DNA of 64,000 nt from positions 62,001 through 126,000 of the forward strand of contig NZ_ML219773.1 of the NCBI RefSeq assembly GCF_004765805.1, read 5' to 3'. The notes beneath the pieces were generated by a model that was not told the DNA's origin, did no database searches, and saw only the letters and a list, made by a program, of their open reading frames with translations. The position numbers and the translations under genes were made by a program. Of the stretch, positions 35,271 to 44,529 are shown piece after piece; the first letter of the stretch is position 1, and every line of letters begins with the position of its first letter. Origin of the DNA: Halorussus halobius. GTDB lineage: Archaea; Halobacteriota; Halobacteria; Halobacteriales; Haladaptataceae.

Positions 35271-36029
35271 CTACCGCGCCGCCCGGTGACAGCCGTCGAG
35301 ACAGCGGGCGTCGGCGTCGGCCGTCGCGTCGCCGGACTCCGGGGCGACCAGCGGGAGGCCACACTCGCAGGTCCCGACCACCTCGCGGTCGGGGAGGCCG
35401 ACGCTGGTCCCACAGTCGGGATAGTTCTCGCAGCCGAGGAACAGCGAGCGCTCGCGCAACACTCGGAGGTCCCCGCCGCAGTCGGGACACGACCACTCGC
35501 GGTCGAACCGCTCGCGGACCGACGCGTCGAGGCCCTCGCAGTCGCGGTCCACGCAGAGTTCGAACCGCGCGCCGCGCTCGACCGCCATCCGGGGCAGGCC
35601 ACAGTCGCAGGTCGAGTCGAGTACGGCGGCGTCCCGGGGCAGCCCGTACTCGGCCGGGCAACCGAGGCAGGTGACGGACCCGCGAGCGCGGACGAGACGC
35701 CCCGTGCAGTCCGGGCAGTGGCCCACCGGGACGCCGGCCGGGGTCGCGTCGTGGCACGCGTGGTCGGCGTCGCCGTGGCTCTCGACCCGGAGGCGCTCGC
35801 CGTCCTTGACCGCGACCAGCCCGAACCCGCCCTCGGGGCCCCGCTCGCGGTGGACCGCGTTCGCCCGGGTCAGCCACGCGACTGGCTGGTAGCCCGCCGC
35901 GTCGTGGACCAGCACGGTCCCGTCTGGCTTGTGGACGACCACGACCCGGCCGCGCTGGCGCTGCGGGTCGGCGTCGGCTCGATACGTAGTGGTACACTCG
36001 CCGGCGTAGACGTGGACAGGTTCGGTCAC
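35271..36029 (-). CDS. Zinc-ribbon protein with NucS-like N terminus
   Basis: A 252-residue cysteine-rich protein. The N-terminal ~90 residues (MTEPVHVYAGECTTTYRADA, then GTVLVHDAAGYQPVAWLTR) resemble the DUF91/NucS N-terminal domain that binds single-stranded DNA. Four or five C4-type ribbons follow: CPDC...CLGC, CDCGLPRM..., CPDCGGDL...CENYPDCG and CECGLPL...C, including the CENYPDC form of topoisomerase zinc fingers. No nuclease core is present. It is probably a DNA-binding accessory protein in repair or replication; partners are unknown. Confidence 0.7.
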   Translation of the reverse strand: MTEPVHVYAGECTTTYRADADPQRQRGRVVVVHKPDGTVLVHDAAGYQPVAWLTRANAVHRERGPEGGFGLVAVKDGERLRVESHGDADHACHDATPAGVPVGHCPDCTGRLVRARGSVTCLGCPAEYGLPRDAAVLDSTCDCGLPRMAVERGARFELCVDRDCEGLDASVRERFDREWSCPDCGGDLRVLRERSLFLGCENYPDCGTSVGLPDREVVGTCECGLPLVAPESGDATADADARCLDGCHRAAR

Positions 36030-36082
36030 GGGCCGGTTTGGTCCCGTCCTCGGATTTAAACTCTAGCGTGGGGCGGCGCTCC

Positions 36083-38539
36083 TCACTCCTCGACGGCGAC
36101 GCCCGTGATCTCGAAGCGGGCACCACCGTCGCTGCCCTCCGCCACGCTCACCTCCCAGCCGTGCGCGCTCGCGATCCGCCGCACGATCGAGAGGCCGAAC
36201 CCGGTCCCGGCCTCGCTGTTCGAGTACCCGACCTCGAACACCTCGTCGCGCTGCTCGGCGGGGATGCCAGGCCCGTCGTCCTCGACGTAGAACCCGTCGT
36301 CGAGCTCGCCGACGCGGACGGTCACGTTCGCGCCGCCGGGGTTCGCGGCGTCGTCGGAGCCGGTCGGGGTGCCCGCCGAGCCGTGCTCGACGGCGTTCCG
36401 GAACAGGTTCTCCAGCAACTGCTGCAGTCGCTCCGGGTCGGCCCGCACGGTGGGGTCGGCCTCGACGTCGAGGGTCCCACCGCCCCCGGCCACGCTCGAC
36501 CAGCACCGTTCGGCCGTCGCCGCCAGGTCGACCGGCCGCGTCTCGATGGCGGTCTCCCCCTCCCGCGCCAGCGCGAGGAGGTCGTCTATCAACCGCAACA
36601 TCCGGTCGTGGGCGCGCGCCACGTCGTCGAAGTGCTCGTCCGCGCCGGTCTCGCGAGCCAGTTCGAGTTTGCCCTGCGCCACGTTCAGCGGGTTCCGGAG
36701 GTCGTGGGAGACCACGTGGGCGAACTCGTCGAGGCGCTCGTTGCGCTCGCGGAGTTCGCACTCCTTCTCGAGTTGGTCGAGCGCCCGCTCGGCGTGGGAG
36801 ACGAGTAGCTCGGCCAGTTCCCGGTCGTCCTCGTCGAACGTCCCCGTGCGCTCGCTGACGGCCTGGAAGACGCCGTGGTCGCCGACCGGGACGCTGAGCG
36901 CCGCCCGGTAGGGCCCTTGCGGGTTCGCCTCCTCGACGTCCTGCGCGTCGGCGAAGCGGAACGACTCGCCGGTCCGGTAGGTCTTGCCGGCGATGCCCTC
37001 CTCGACCGACATCGGCGTGACCCCCTCCGACGGGAGCTCCTCGGAGACCGCCGCGATGGGGAGCATGCCGTCATCTTCGAGGTTCATCACGCACTGGTCG
37101 AAGTCGAGGATGGTCTCGGCCGCCGTTATCGTCCGCTCGCAGATGGCTTCGGGCGTCTCGAACGCGGTGACGTCGGTCGCGATACCGTGGAGTTCCTTGA
37201 GCGTCTCCTCGTACTTGGTCCGCCGCCGGTTGGTGAGCAGTCGGAGCGTCTGGTCGGCGACCTCCCCGGTGAACCGGCGCTCGTCGTCGGTCCACTCGCG
37301 GGGCTCGCCGACGTGCTCGTGACAGACGACGCCGACGACCTCGCCAGCCGAGCGGATGGTCGCGTCGAGGAGGGAGGTGACCCCGTTGGATTCGAGGTAC
37401 TCCCTGAGCGCAGCGGTGCGCGAATCGGTCCGCGCGTCGTGGGCGTCGAGCGCGCGATGCTCGGTGAGTGCGTCGAAGTAGTCGGGATACTCGTCGGCCG
37501 ACAGCTCGGCCCCCGACTCGTGGGCGTCGGTCGACCGCTCGTACAGGTCCACGCATCGGAGCACGGTCCCGTCGTCCTCGAAGAGCCAGATGCCGACCCG
37601 GTCGACGTCGAGCGCGCCCGCTGCCGTCTCCGTTATCGTCCGCGCGCCCCGGTCGAGGTCACCCGCCGTGATGGCCTCGTCGACCGACAGGTCGATGACG
37701 GCCTTCCGCTGTTCGCGCTGGCGCTCCCGGGCGCGGTACTCCTCGGTGACGTCCCGGAAGACGACGACGACGCCGACGGTCTCCCCGTCCTCGTTCTCGA
37801 TGGGCGAGGCGCTGTCCGCGATGAACCGCTCGGACCCGTCCCGCCGGACGAGCCTCGTCCCGTTGGCCAGCCCGACGACTCGCCCCTCCTCTAAGACCGT
37901 CCGTGCGGGGTCGTCTTCGGGCTCGCCGGTCTCGTGATTGTATACCTCGAAGACGTCCGGCAGCGGCCGTCCGACGGCGTCGTCGGCGTCCCATCCCGTG
38001 AGGTCCTCGGCGACCGGGTTCAGCCGGGTGATACGCCCGTCGACGTCGGTGGTGATGACCGCGTCGCCGATGGATTCGAGGGTGACTCGCAGGTTCTCCT
38101 CGCGGTTCCGGAGGCGTCGCTGGACCCGGTCGTGTTCGACCTCCTGCTCGATGGCCCGAACGAGCACGTCGTACTGCGAGGTGGGGTCGCCGCCCTTCTG
38201 GATGTAGCGGTCCGCGCCGAGGTTCAGCGCCTCGACGGCAACCTCCTCGCGGCCCTGCCCCGTGAACATCACGAACGGCGTGCCGTCGTCGCGGTCCTCG
38301 CGCAGCCGCTTCAGCACCGCCAGCCCGTCCATCTCTGTCATCTGGTAGTCGCAGATCACGACGTCGAACTCCCGGTCGTCCAGCAGCTCCAGCCCCCGTC
38401 GCGGCGACGCGGTGGTCTCGACGTCGACGTGGGGCGCTCGCGTCTCCAGAAAGTCCTGGGTGAGCTCCAGCAGTCCCCGGTCGTCGTCGATGTACAGGGC
38501 CGATATATCGCTCCCGATTTCGGCTCCGTTCACTTTCAA
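36083..38539 (-). CDS. Hybrid sensor histidine kinase (REC-PAS-GAF-GAF-HisKA)
   Basis: An 818-residue cytosolic signalling protein. The N-terminal receiver domain has phospho-acceptor Asp64 (VVICDYQMTEMDG). A PAS domain spans about 150-275 (GDAVITTDVDGRI), followed by two GAF-like regions (about 290-435 and 450-595). The HisKA box SHDLRNPL places the histidine at 612, and the ATPase has an N box (LLENLFRNAVEHG) plus VEDDGPGIP and GTGFGLSIVRR. No membrane helix is present. The frame opens at TTG (38539), with GTG six bases further as an alternative; a TATA-like CAATATTTTT is about 26 bp upstream. Input signal and partner are unknown. Confidence 0.92.
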   Translation of the reverse strand: MKVNGAEIGSDISALYIDDDRGLLELTQDFLETRAPHVDVETTASPRRGLELLDDREFDVVICDYQMTEMDGLAVLKRLREDRDDGTPFVMFTGQGREEVAVEALNLGADRYIQKGGDPTSQYDVLVRAIEQEVEHDRVQRRLRNREENLRVTLESIGDAVITTDVDGRITRLNPVAEDLTGWDADDAVGRPLPDVFEVYNHETGEPEDDPARTVLEEGRVVGLANGTRLVRRDGSERFIADSASPIENEDGETVGVVVVFRDVTEEYRARERQREQRKAVIDLSVDEAITAGDLDRGARTITETAAGALDVDRVGIWLFEDDGTVLRCVDLYERSTDAHESGAELSADEYPDYFDALTEHRALDAHDARTDSRTAALREYLESNGVTSLLDATIRSAGEVVGVVCHEHVGEPREWTDDERRFTGEVADQTLRLLTNRRRTKYEETLKELHGIATDVTAFETPEAICERTITAAETILDFDQCVMNLEDDGMLPIAAVSEELPSEGVTPMSVEEGIAGKTYRTGESFRFADAQDVEEANPQGPYRAALSVPVGDHGVFQAVSERTGTFDEDDRELAELLVSHAERALDQLEKECELRERNERLDEFAHVVSHDLRNPLNVAQGKLELARETGADEHFDDVARAHDRMLRLIDDLLALAREGETAIETRPVDLAATAERCWSSVAGGGGTLDVEADPTVRADPERLQQLLENLFRNAVEHGSAGTPTGSDDAANPGGANVTVRVGELDDGFYVEDDGPGIPAEQRDEVFEVGYSNSEAGTGFGLSIVRRIASAHGWEVSVAEGSDGGARFEITGVAVEE

Positions 38540-38674
38540 AGCCTTTTCGAACAGGAGGACAAAAATATTGTCTATAATTACATTTAAACATCACACGAAA
38601 GGCGAGTGATTGGCTCGGCGCGGCGGGTTCCGAGAGAGAAACGCCTTTGCCGCCCCGACCCCGTGAGACGAACG

Positions 38675-41035
38675 ATGGAAGTCGCCGAGGCCGTCCCCGA
38701 CCCCGAGTTCGCCGCGGTGTTCCCGTTCGAGGAGTTCAACCCGATGCAGCGGGAGGTCGTCGACGCGCTGGTCGGGAGCGACGAGAACGTGGTGGCGAGC
38801 GCACCCACCGCCAGCGGCAAGACGGCGCTCGCGGAGCTGGCCATCTGTCGGACGCTGGAGGCCGGGGGAACCGCGCTGTTCGTCGCGCCGATGCGCGCGC
38901 TGACCAACGAGAAAGAGAGCGAGTGGGAGCGGTTCGAGGACCTGGGCTACTCGGTGTACGTCGTCACGGGCGAGCGCGACCTGAATCCACGCAGGGCCGA
39001 GCGCGCCGACATCCTCGTGATGACCCCCGAGAAGGCCGATTCGGCCACCCGGAAGCACGACTCGCGCCGATACGCGTTCATCCGCGCGGTCGACTGCTGC
39101 GTGGTCGACGAGGTCCACCTCCTCGACTCCGAGAAGCGCGGCAGCGTCCTCGAAGTCACCGTCTCGCGGCTCCGCCGGCTCTGTGACCCGCGAATCGTCG
39201 CGCTGTCGGCCACCATGCCCAACGTCGGCGACGTGGCCGACTGGCTCGACGCGCCGCCCGAGACCACCTTCGAGTTCGGCGACGACTACCGCCCGGTCGA
39301 CCTCCACCTCGGGGTCGAGACGTACACCCACGGCGACAACTCCTTCGCCGACAAGTACCGCCGGCTCTACCGCGCGCTCGACCTCGCGGAGCCGCACATC
39401 CGCGACGGCGGACAGGCCCTCGTGTTCGTCTCCTCCCGGCAGGACACCGTGCAGGCCGCCGAGAAGGCCCGCGACGAGGTGGCCGAGCGCGACGTGCCGA
39501 TGGGAGCGCGGGGCGACTACGACTTCCACAACGAGGCCGACGACCTCGACAACGACACGCTCCGCAAGTCGGTGCTCGACGGCGTCGCCTTCCACCACGC
39601 GGGCCTCTCGAAGGCCGACAAGGACCGCGTCGAGGCGTGGTTCAAGCAGGGGAAGATAGACCTCCTCTTTTCGACCTCGACGCTGGCGTGGGGCGTCAAC
39701 CTGCCCGCCCGGTGCGTCGTGCTTCGGGACACCAAGCTCCACGACCCGCTGGAGGGCGAGGTCGACATGAGCCCGCTCGACATCCTCCAGATGCTCGGCC
39801 GGGCGGGCCGCCCGGAGTACGACGACGTGGGCTACGGCTGGGTGGTCAGCGACGCCGCCGAGGCCGACAAGTACCGCCGCCTGCTTCGGGAGGGCAAGGA
39901 GATAGAGTCCCGGCTCGCCGACGGGGTGGACGTCCACCTCAACGCCGAGATAGCGATGGGAACCATCCGGGACCTCGGCGACGTGATGGACTGGCTCGAG
40001 ACCACCTACTACTACGTCCGGGCTCGCTCGGAGCCGGAGGCGTACGGCCTCGACGACGTGCGCGCGGACCTCCGCGAGCGCGTCCGAAGCGCGCTCGAAC
40101 GGCTGGCCGACCGGGGCTTCGTCGAGGTCGGCGACGATCTGGGCGTCTCGGCCACGGCGCTGGGCCGGCTCGCGTCGAAGTTCTACCTCCGGCTCGACAC
40201 CGCCGAGGCGTTCGCCCGCCTCGCCGACCGCGAGACGGTCGACGCCGACGCCGTCCTCCGCACGGTCGCGGCCGCCGCCGAGTTCGACAGCGTGAGCGCC
40301 CGCCAGTCCGAGCGCGAGGCGGTGAGCTCCGTGCTGGCCGGTCGGGACGCCGGCGACCTCGGACCCGGCGCGCGGAAGGTGCTGGCCATTCTCCACGCCA
40401 CGACGTCGGGCTCGACCCCCGCCGAACTCCGGAGCGACTCGTGGGTCATCACGCAGAACGCGCTCCGACTGCTCGCGGCGCTCCGGACCTTCCTCGACCA
40501 GTTCGACCGGCCGCGCGCGGCCAACCTCGCCCGGCGGGTCGAGGCCCGCGTCGACCACGGCGTGAGTTCCGACGCGGTCGGCCTCACCGCCATCGACGGC
40601 GTGGGGTCCGGCCGGGCGAGCAAGCTCGCGGCGGAGGGCATCGCCACGCCCGGCGACGTGCGCGCGGCCGGCGAGAGCGGGCTGGTCGACGCCGGCCTGT
40701 CTGCGGGCGTCGCCGAGGCGGTCGTCGAGAGCGCCCGCGAGTTGCCACGCGTCGCGGTCGAGTGGGGCGCGTTCCCCGACTCGGTTCCTCGGGGGGAGAA
40801 CGACTTGCGCGAGGTGACGGTCCGCAACGACGGCGCGGGCGCGCAGGCCGCCGTCCGGGTGACGGTCAACGGCGTCGAGATGACGGCGACGACAACCTAC
40901 CTCGACGGCGAGGAGACCGTCCCAGTGGGCGTGTTCGGCGGGACCGACCCGGAGATGGAGTACGCCGTGGAAGTGACGTTTCCGGAACTCCCCTTGCTCC
41001 CGGTCACGGACTCGCGGACGGTCCGGGTCGCGTAG
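38675..41035 (+). CDS. Ski2/Hel308-like superfamily 2 DNA/RNA helicase
   Basis: A 786-residue helicase. Motifs in order: the Q-like FNPMQREVVDAL, Walker A APTASGKT (43-50), DEVH box (145-148), SAT in LSATMPN, the GVNLPARCVV region and motif VI MLGRAGRPE. A winged-helix and Sec63-like helical part follows (about 440-640), then a helix-hairpin-helix AIDGVGSGRASKLAAEGI and a beta-sandwich C-terminal domain (EVTVRNDGAGAQAAVRVTVN). It likely remodels replication forks or RNA. The ATG at 38675 gives MEVAEAVPDPEF; the divergent kinase gene shares the AT-rich promoter space. Confidence 0.93.
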   Translation: MEVAEAVPDPEFAAVFPFEEFNPMQREVVDALVGSDENVVASAPTASGKTALAELAICRTLEAGGTALFVAPMRALTNEKESEWERFEDLGYSVYVVTGERDLNPRRAERADILVMTPEKADSATRKHDSRRYAFIRAVDCCVVDEVHLLDSEKRGSVLEVTVSRLRRLCDPRIVALSATMPNVGDVADWLDAPPETTFEFGDDYRPVDLHLGVETYTHGDNSFADKYRRLYRALDLAEPHIRDGGQALVFVSSRQDTVQAAEKARDEVAERDVPMGARGDYDFHNEADDLDNDTLRKSVLDGVAFHHAGLSKADKDRVEAWFKQGKIDLLFSTSTLAWGVNLPARCVVLRDTKLHDPLEGEVDMSPLDILQMLGRAGRPEYDDVGYGWVVSDAAEADKYRRLLREGKEIESRLADGVDVHLNAEIAMGTIRDLGDVMDWLETTYYYVRARSEPEAYGLDDVRADLRERVRSALERLADRGFVEVGDDLGVSATALGRLASKFYLRLDTAEAFARLADRETVDADAVLRTVAAAAEFDSVSARQSEREAVSSVLAGRDAGDLGPGARKVLAILHATTSGSTPAELRSDSWVITQNALRLLAALRTFLDQFDRPRAANLARRVEARVDHGVSSDAVGLTAIDGVGSGRASKLAAEGIATPGDVRAAGESGLVDAGLSAGVAEAVVESARELPRVAVEWGAFPDSVPRGENDLREVTVRNDGAGAQAAVRVTVNGVEMTATTTYLDGEETVPVGVFGGTDPEMEYAVEVTFPELPLLPVTDSRTVRVA

Positions 41036-41048
41036 TCGCCCGAGCCGC

Positions 41049-42446
41049 TCAGTCGGCGCTCGCGCCCGCCTGTTCGGCCGCCCGCTGGAGCATGCCGTTG
41101 TTCGTCGTGTAGTAGTAGTACAGCCCTGCCCCGACCACGCCGACGACGTTCGAGAGCGTGACGGCCCAGAACACCGCGTGGACGCCGTAGTCGAGCCACA
41201 GCGCACCGACGGCGGCGATGGGGAGTCGGACGACCCAGTACTTGAACAGGCCGGCCAGCATGGTCACCTTCGTCCGGCGCGCGCCGTTGAACCCGGCCTC
41301 GAACACGTACATCGCGCCGATGGCCCAGTAGCCGAGGACGAGAATCTGGAGGTAGTCGACCGCCAGCGCCACGCCCGCCTCGGACATGTCGGGTACGAAG
41401 GTGGTGACGATGAACTCCGGAGCCACCCACTGGAACGCGCCCACGGCGGTCAGACCGACCGCTGCGATGGCCGCCCCGACCCACGTCGTCTGTCTCGCGC
41501 GGTCCGGTCGGTCGGCTCCGAGGTTCTGACCGACGACGCTCTGGGCCGCGTTGGAGAGGCCGCCCGCCGGAACGAACGCCACCGTAGATATCTGCGCGCC
41601 GATGTTGTAGGCAGCCAGCCCCGCTGCGCCGCCGACCGCCGAAACCAGACCGATGATGACGACCCGGACGGTCTGCTGTGCCGCCCGCTGGGTGCCGCGC
41701 GGCAGCCCGATGTCGACGATTTCGCGGTACTCGCTCGGGTCGAATCCGACCGCCTCGCGGGTGAACCGGAGGTCGTCGCGTCCCCGGAGATACATCGCCG
41801 CCATGAGGAGGAAGCCGGTGGTGTAGCCGGCACCCGACGCCAGGGCTGCCCCTTGGATCTCCAGCCGCGGGAACGGCCCCCAGCCGAGGATGAGGAAGGG
41901 GTCGAGCACGACGTTGACCACGACCGCCGAGACGTTTGCGTACATCGAGCCCTGCGAGTCGCCCCACCCGATGAAACCGCCTTCCAGGGTGTCGCTCATG
42001 CTCGCAAACGGGAACAGCAGGAAGTACCACAGGAGGTACGTGGACGCGAGCGGAATCACGTCCCCGTCGGAGAGAAGCACGGAGATGATGGCGTCGCCCC
42101 CGACGACCACGACGGTAGTGATGAGAATCCCGGTCGCCACAGCGAACGTCACGCCGTGGAATACGGCTCGGCGGGCACCCGCCAGGTCGTCAGCGCCGAC
42201 GCGCTGGGAGACCAGCACCTGCGTCCCGGTGAACAGCATCGTCGTCACGCTGAACAACACCGCGGTCACGGGGAACACCGCGCCGACGGCGGCGACCGCG
42301 TTCTCGCCGAGGCGACCGACCCAGAACGTGTCGACGACCTGTTGGGCCGCCAGTACGAGGTTCTGGACGACGAGTGGGACTGCGAGAACTAACAGAGAGC
42401 GGACGATTGACCCCTCTGTAATTTCCTCCCGCGACACATCAAGCAT
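41049..42446 (-). CDS. MATE family efflux transporter
   Basis: A 465-residue membrane protein with about twelve segments in two similar halves, the MATE fold. The first half has LVLAVPLVVQNLVLAAQQVVDTFWVGRLG and AVGAVFPVTAVLFSV. The second half has IGLPRGTQRAAQQTVRVVIIGLVSAVGG and QSVVGQNLGADRPDRA. These carriers export drugs or metabolites in exchange for Na or H; in halophiles Na is likely. It ends 14 bp from the convergent helicase gene and has an AT-rich 240-bp upstream region. Confidence 0.92.
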   Translation of the reverse strand: MLDVSREEITEGSIVRSLLVLAVPLVVQNLVLAAQQVVDTFWVGRLGENAVAAVGAVFPVTAVLFSVTTMLFTGTQVLVSQRVGADDLAGARRAVFHGVTFAVATGILITTVVVVGGDAIISVLLSDGDVIPLASTYLLWYFLLFPFASMSDTLEGGFIGWGDSQGSMYANVSAVVVNVVLDPFLILGWGPFPRLEIQGAALASGAGYTTGFLLMAAMYLRGRDDLRFTREAVGFDPSEYREIVDIGLPRGTQRAAQQTVRVVIIGLVSAVGGAAGLAAYNIGAQISTVAFVPAGGLSNAAQSVVGQNLGADRPDRARQTTWVGAAIAAVGLTAVGAFQWVAPEFIVTTFVPDMSEAGVALAVDYLQILVLGYWAIGAMYVFEAGFNGARRTKVTMLAGLFKYWVVRLPIAAVGALWLDYGVHAVFWAVTLSNVVGVVGAGLYYYYTTNNGMLQRAAEQAGASAD

Positions 42447-42684
42447 ATTATTCTACTCAGGGGAGGTATCTCGCCCGTTCACTTATGTATTTCTATATTC
42501 TCGCAGGTAGCTAAAATAGGGACGAGAACTACATTTAGATACCAGCTCGTAGGATTAATACCGTCGGTATAGACGAGAAGGCACGTACTCCGGCACCGGC
42601 GACCCTCGCGGAGGCCCGTAACGGTCACAAAAGCGGACGTCTCGTTCAATAGGTTAATGCAAACGCGCGTCTAATCCCAGAACC
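42447..42684. promoter_or_regulatory. Divergent promoter region of MATE and aldolase genes
   Basis: An AT-rich region. Candidate elements are AAATACATAAGT on the minus strand about 35-40 bp before the MATE start and AGGTTAATGC about 30 bp before the aldolase ATG. TTCTCG and CGAGAA half-sites near 42495 and 42525 form a loose inverted repeat of unknown meaning. Confidence 0.4.
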
Positions 42685-43371
42685 ATGCTCGGAGCGGAAC
42701 GTCGTGCCGTCGCCACGCGCGCCTCGGAGCTGAAAGCACTCACGCCCGGCCGGACGGGCAACCTGAGCGTTCGGCGGGACGACCGGTTCGCCATCACGCC
42801 GACCGGCGTCGCCTACGACCGCATCGAGGCCCCGGACGTACCGGTGGTCTCGCTCGGCGTCTCGGGGACCGACGAGGGCGGAGACGCGACGGACGGGCCC
42901 GGCGCGTCCGTCGGCGAGCAGGTCGCGGGCGAGACCGCGCCGTCGAGCGAGACGCCGATGCACACCGCCATCTACCGGGAGTTCGAGGCGGGGGCCATCG
43001 TCCACACCCACTCGCCGTGGGCGTCGACGCTGGCCGTCCTCCACGAACCCATCCCGCCGGTCCACTACATGCTCGCGCTGGCGGGCACCACGGTACCCGT
43101 GGCGGAGTACGCCACCTACGGCACGGCGGACCTCGCCGAGAACGCGGTGGCCGCGATGCGGGCGGCCGACGCCGAGGCGTGTCTGCTCGCCAACCACGGC
43201 CTGCTGGTCACGGGCGAGGACGCCGACAGCGCGCTGGAGACCGCGGTCAACGTGGAGTACACGGCCCGAATCTACTGCCAGGCCAAGGCGCTGGGCGACC
43301 CCGTCGAGTTGAGCGCCGAGGAGATGGGCGACGTGGCCGAGAAGTTCGAGGGCTACGGGCAGGACGACTAA
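42685..43371 (+). CDS. Class II aldolase/adducin family protein
   Basis: A 228-residue zinc aldolase-fold protein of the fuculose-phosphate aldolase group. The active-site set is present: GNLSVRRDDRFAITPTG for phosphate binding, the acidic SSETPMHTAIYRE, the zinc histidines in IVHTHSPWAS and LLANHGLLVTG. An acidic loop near 60-85 (GTDEGGDATDGPG) is extra. It would cleave a ketose- or aldol-phosphate into dihydroxyacetone phosphate or a related product; the substrate cannot be read from the sequence. It is monocistronic. Confidence 0.88.
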   Translation: MLGAERRAVATRASELKALTPGRTGNLSVRRDDRFAITPTGVAYDRIEAPDVPVVSLGVSGTDEGGDATDGPGASVGEQVAGETAPSSETPMHTAIYREFEAGAIVHTHSPWASTLAVLHEPIPPVHYMLALAGTTVPVAEYATYGTADLAENAVAAMRAADAEACLLANHGLLVTGEDADSALETAVNVEYTARIYCQAKALGDPVELSAEEMGDVAEKFEGYGQDD

Positions 43372-43444
43372 GCTGGGGCTTTCGTATCGGGTCGACCCCC
43401 CGTCGCACGACGCGAGGTTCGCAGTCGCGGTGCTGTGTCTCCGC

Positions 43445-43522
43445 GGCCTCGGCAGGAGCTAGCTTCGGGGCGTCGTTCTGCGTTATTCGAGTCGTTCATT
43501 TGAGCTAGCTCCTGCCGAGGCC
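43445..43522. repeat. Perfect 20-bp inverted repeat around a 38-bp core
   Basis: GGCCTCGGCAGGAGCTAGCT at 43445-43464 is exactly complementary to 43503-43522, enclosing 38 bp of AT-richer sequence. The symmetry stops abruptly at both arms. It lies about 70 bp after the aldolase stop. It could be a very stable terminator, a miniature inverted-repeat element or an operator array; there is no reading frame inside. Confidence 0.7.
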
Positions 43523-43692
43523 TATGAGAGACCACAACCCCACCGCAACCGCGACAGCAGGCCTCAGGCCTCCCCAGCCTCCTCGTTCGCTTCGCTCACT
43601 CGTCCCTCGCGCGTTTCTCGCGCGCCACGGTTCGACTGGACGGACTACGGGCGGATTCTACTGGACGGACTACGGAGAAGCGCTCGCGACGC
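43523..43692. other. Gene-free C-rich intergenic repeat sequence
   Basis: There is no gene here. The first part (ACCACAACCCCACCGCAACC, then CTCCCCAGCCTCCTCG and TCGCTTCGCTCACTCG) is the kind of C-rich, imperfectly repetitive spacer that recurs between haloarchaeal genes; a related stretch lies at 44255-44400. A 16-bp direct repeat ACTGGACGGACTACGG occurs at 43635-43650 and 43660-43675. Confidence 0.45.
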
Positions 43693-44028
43693 TCACGACT
43701 CGGTGTTTTCGGTCCCGGCGTCGCTCCGGTCGGTCGTCGTCTCGGCACGCGTGGCGTCGCGCCGCCGGCGCTCGCGGGTCGCCCGCCGGCTCGCCCGCGC
43801 CATCTTGGAGGCGGTGTACAGCAGGTAGACGCCCGCCATGCCCACGAGGACGTAGATGGCGTCCTCGACGGTCTCGGCCGGACCGGGCTGGAAGATGGGT
43901 TCGAGCACCGTCTCGACGACGTTGACCGGCGGTCCGTTCAGCAGCCCCGTCACGCCGAGGACGCCCCACGCCACCGCACCCACGACGACGAGCAGGACCG
44001 CGAGCCAGTCGAGTCCGTTGGTCTTCAT
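43693..44028 (-). CDS. DUF378 family small membrane protein
   Basis: A 111-residue protein with two membrane helices: LDWLAVLLVVVGAVAWGVLGVTGLL and VEDAIYVLVGMAGVYLLYTASK. The spacing and the YVLVGMAGVYLL motif match the DUF378 family, whose function is unknown. The C-terminal tail is basic then Ser/Thr/Asp-rich (RRATRERRRRDATRAETTTDR), probably cytoplasmic. It is flanked on both sides by gene-free repetitive DNA, so it is transcribed alone. Confidence 0.8.
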   Translation of the reverse strand: MKTNGLDWLAVLLVVVGAVAWGVLGVTGLLNGPPVNVVETVLEPIFQPGPAETVEDAIYVLVGMAGVYLLYTASKMARASRRATRERRRRDATRAETTTDRSDAGTENTES

Positions 44029-44529
44029 GGTCGGGGGTAGGCCGTCGACGGGCTTTGTTATTCGGCGCTTATGCGTGGGGAACGCGGGCGTACTCGGTTG
44101 CGATTCGTTGCACGGGGGTTTCGTATCGGAATCGGAAGGCGGGGCGGGTCGAGAACTTACATCCTGTCGCGTTCTGTCCTATCCCTCGTAGCGCTTGAGT
44201 CGAGACTCATCTAATCGCTCCGGCCTATCGACGACACGCGGTCGAATTCGCTAGCTACTGCTTGAACCTGTGAGAAACCGCAACCGCACAGCACGCCGAC
44301 CGCACCTCGTCCTTCCCAACCGCCTGCGTCGTCTGCGAACGCGGCTCGCAGATCAGCGGGACGCCGGAGGCGTCCCGCAAGCCTCGCTACCCCGAAGTGT
44401 CCCGATTCGCCGGGCACGAACGAGTTCCTGCCGGCGAACATCCGACGCCCGGCGACGGAACTCTCCGATCGCCCGCCATCTTGCCCGAATACCCCACGCT
44501 TTTGACCCACCGCGACCAACCAACCGTCA
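44029..44529. other. 500-bp stretch without a gene upstream of lipA
   Basis: No convincing reading frame on either strand. The middle (about 44268-44340; AACCGCAACCGCACAGCACG, then ACCGCACCTCGTCC) is C-rich spacer sequence like that at 43523. It is followed by a perfect hairpin at 44356-44378. The last ~70 bp should contain the lipA promoter; CACGCTTTTGACCC lies about 35 bp before its ATG, but no clear TATA box was seen. Confidence 0.4.
44356..44378. other. Perfect 10-bp stem hairpin with 3-base loop
   Basis: GCGGGACGCC (44356-44365) and GGCGTCCCGC (44369-44378) form an uninterrupted stem around GGA. No T-tract follows on the plus strand, so a terminator is not obvious. It may be the conserved core of the surrounding spacer repeat. 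Confidence 0.5.

Noticed and set aside
38591-41206. An 871-codon minus-strand frame opposite the helicase
   Set aside because: It is the antisense shadow of the Ski2-like gene, with no coherent domains.
43635-43675. 16-bp direct repeat (43635-43650 and 43660-43675) as an attachment site pair
   Set aside because: The copies are only 25 bp apart with nothing between, so a local slippage duplication is sufficient.
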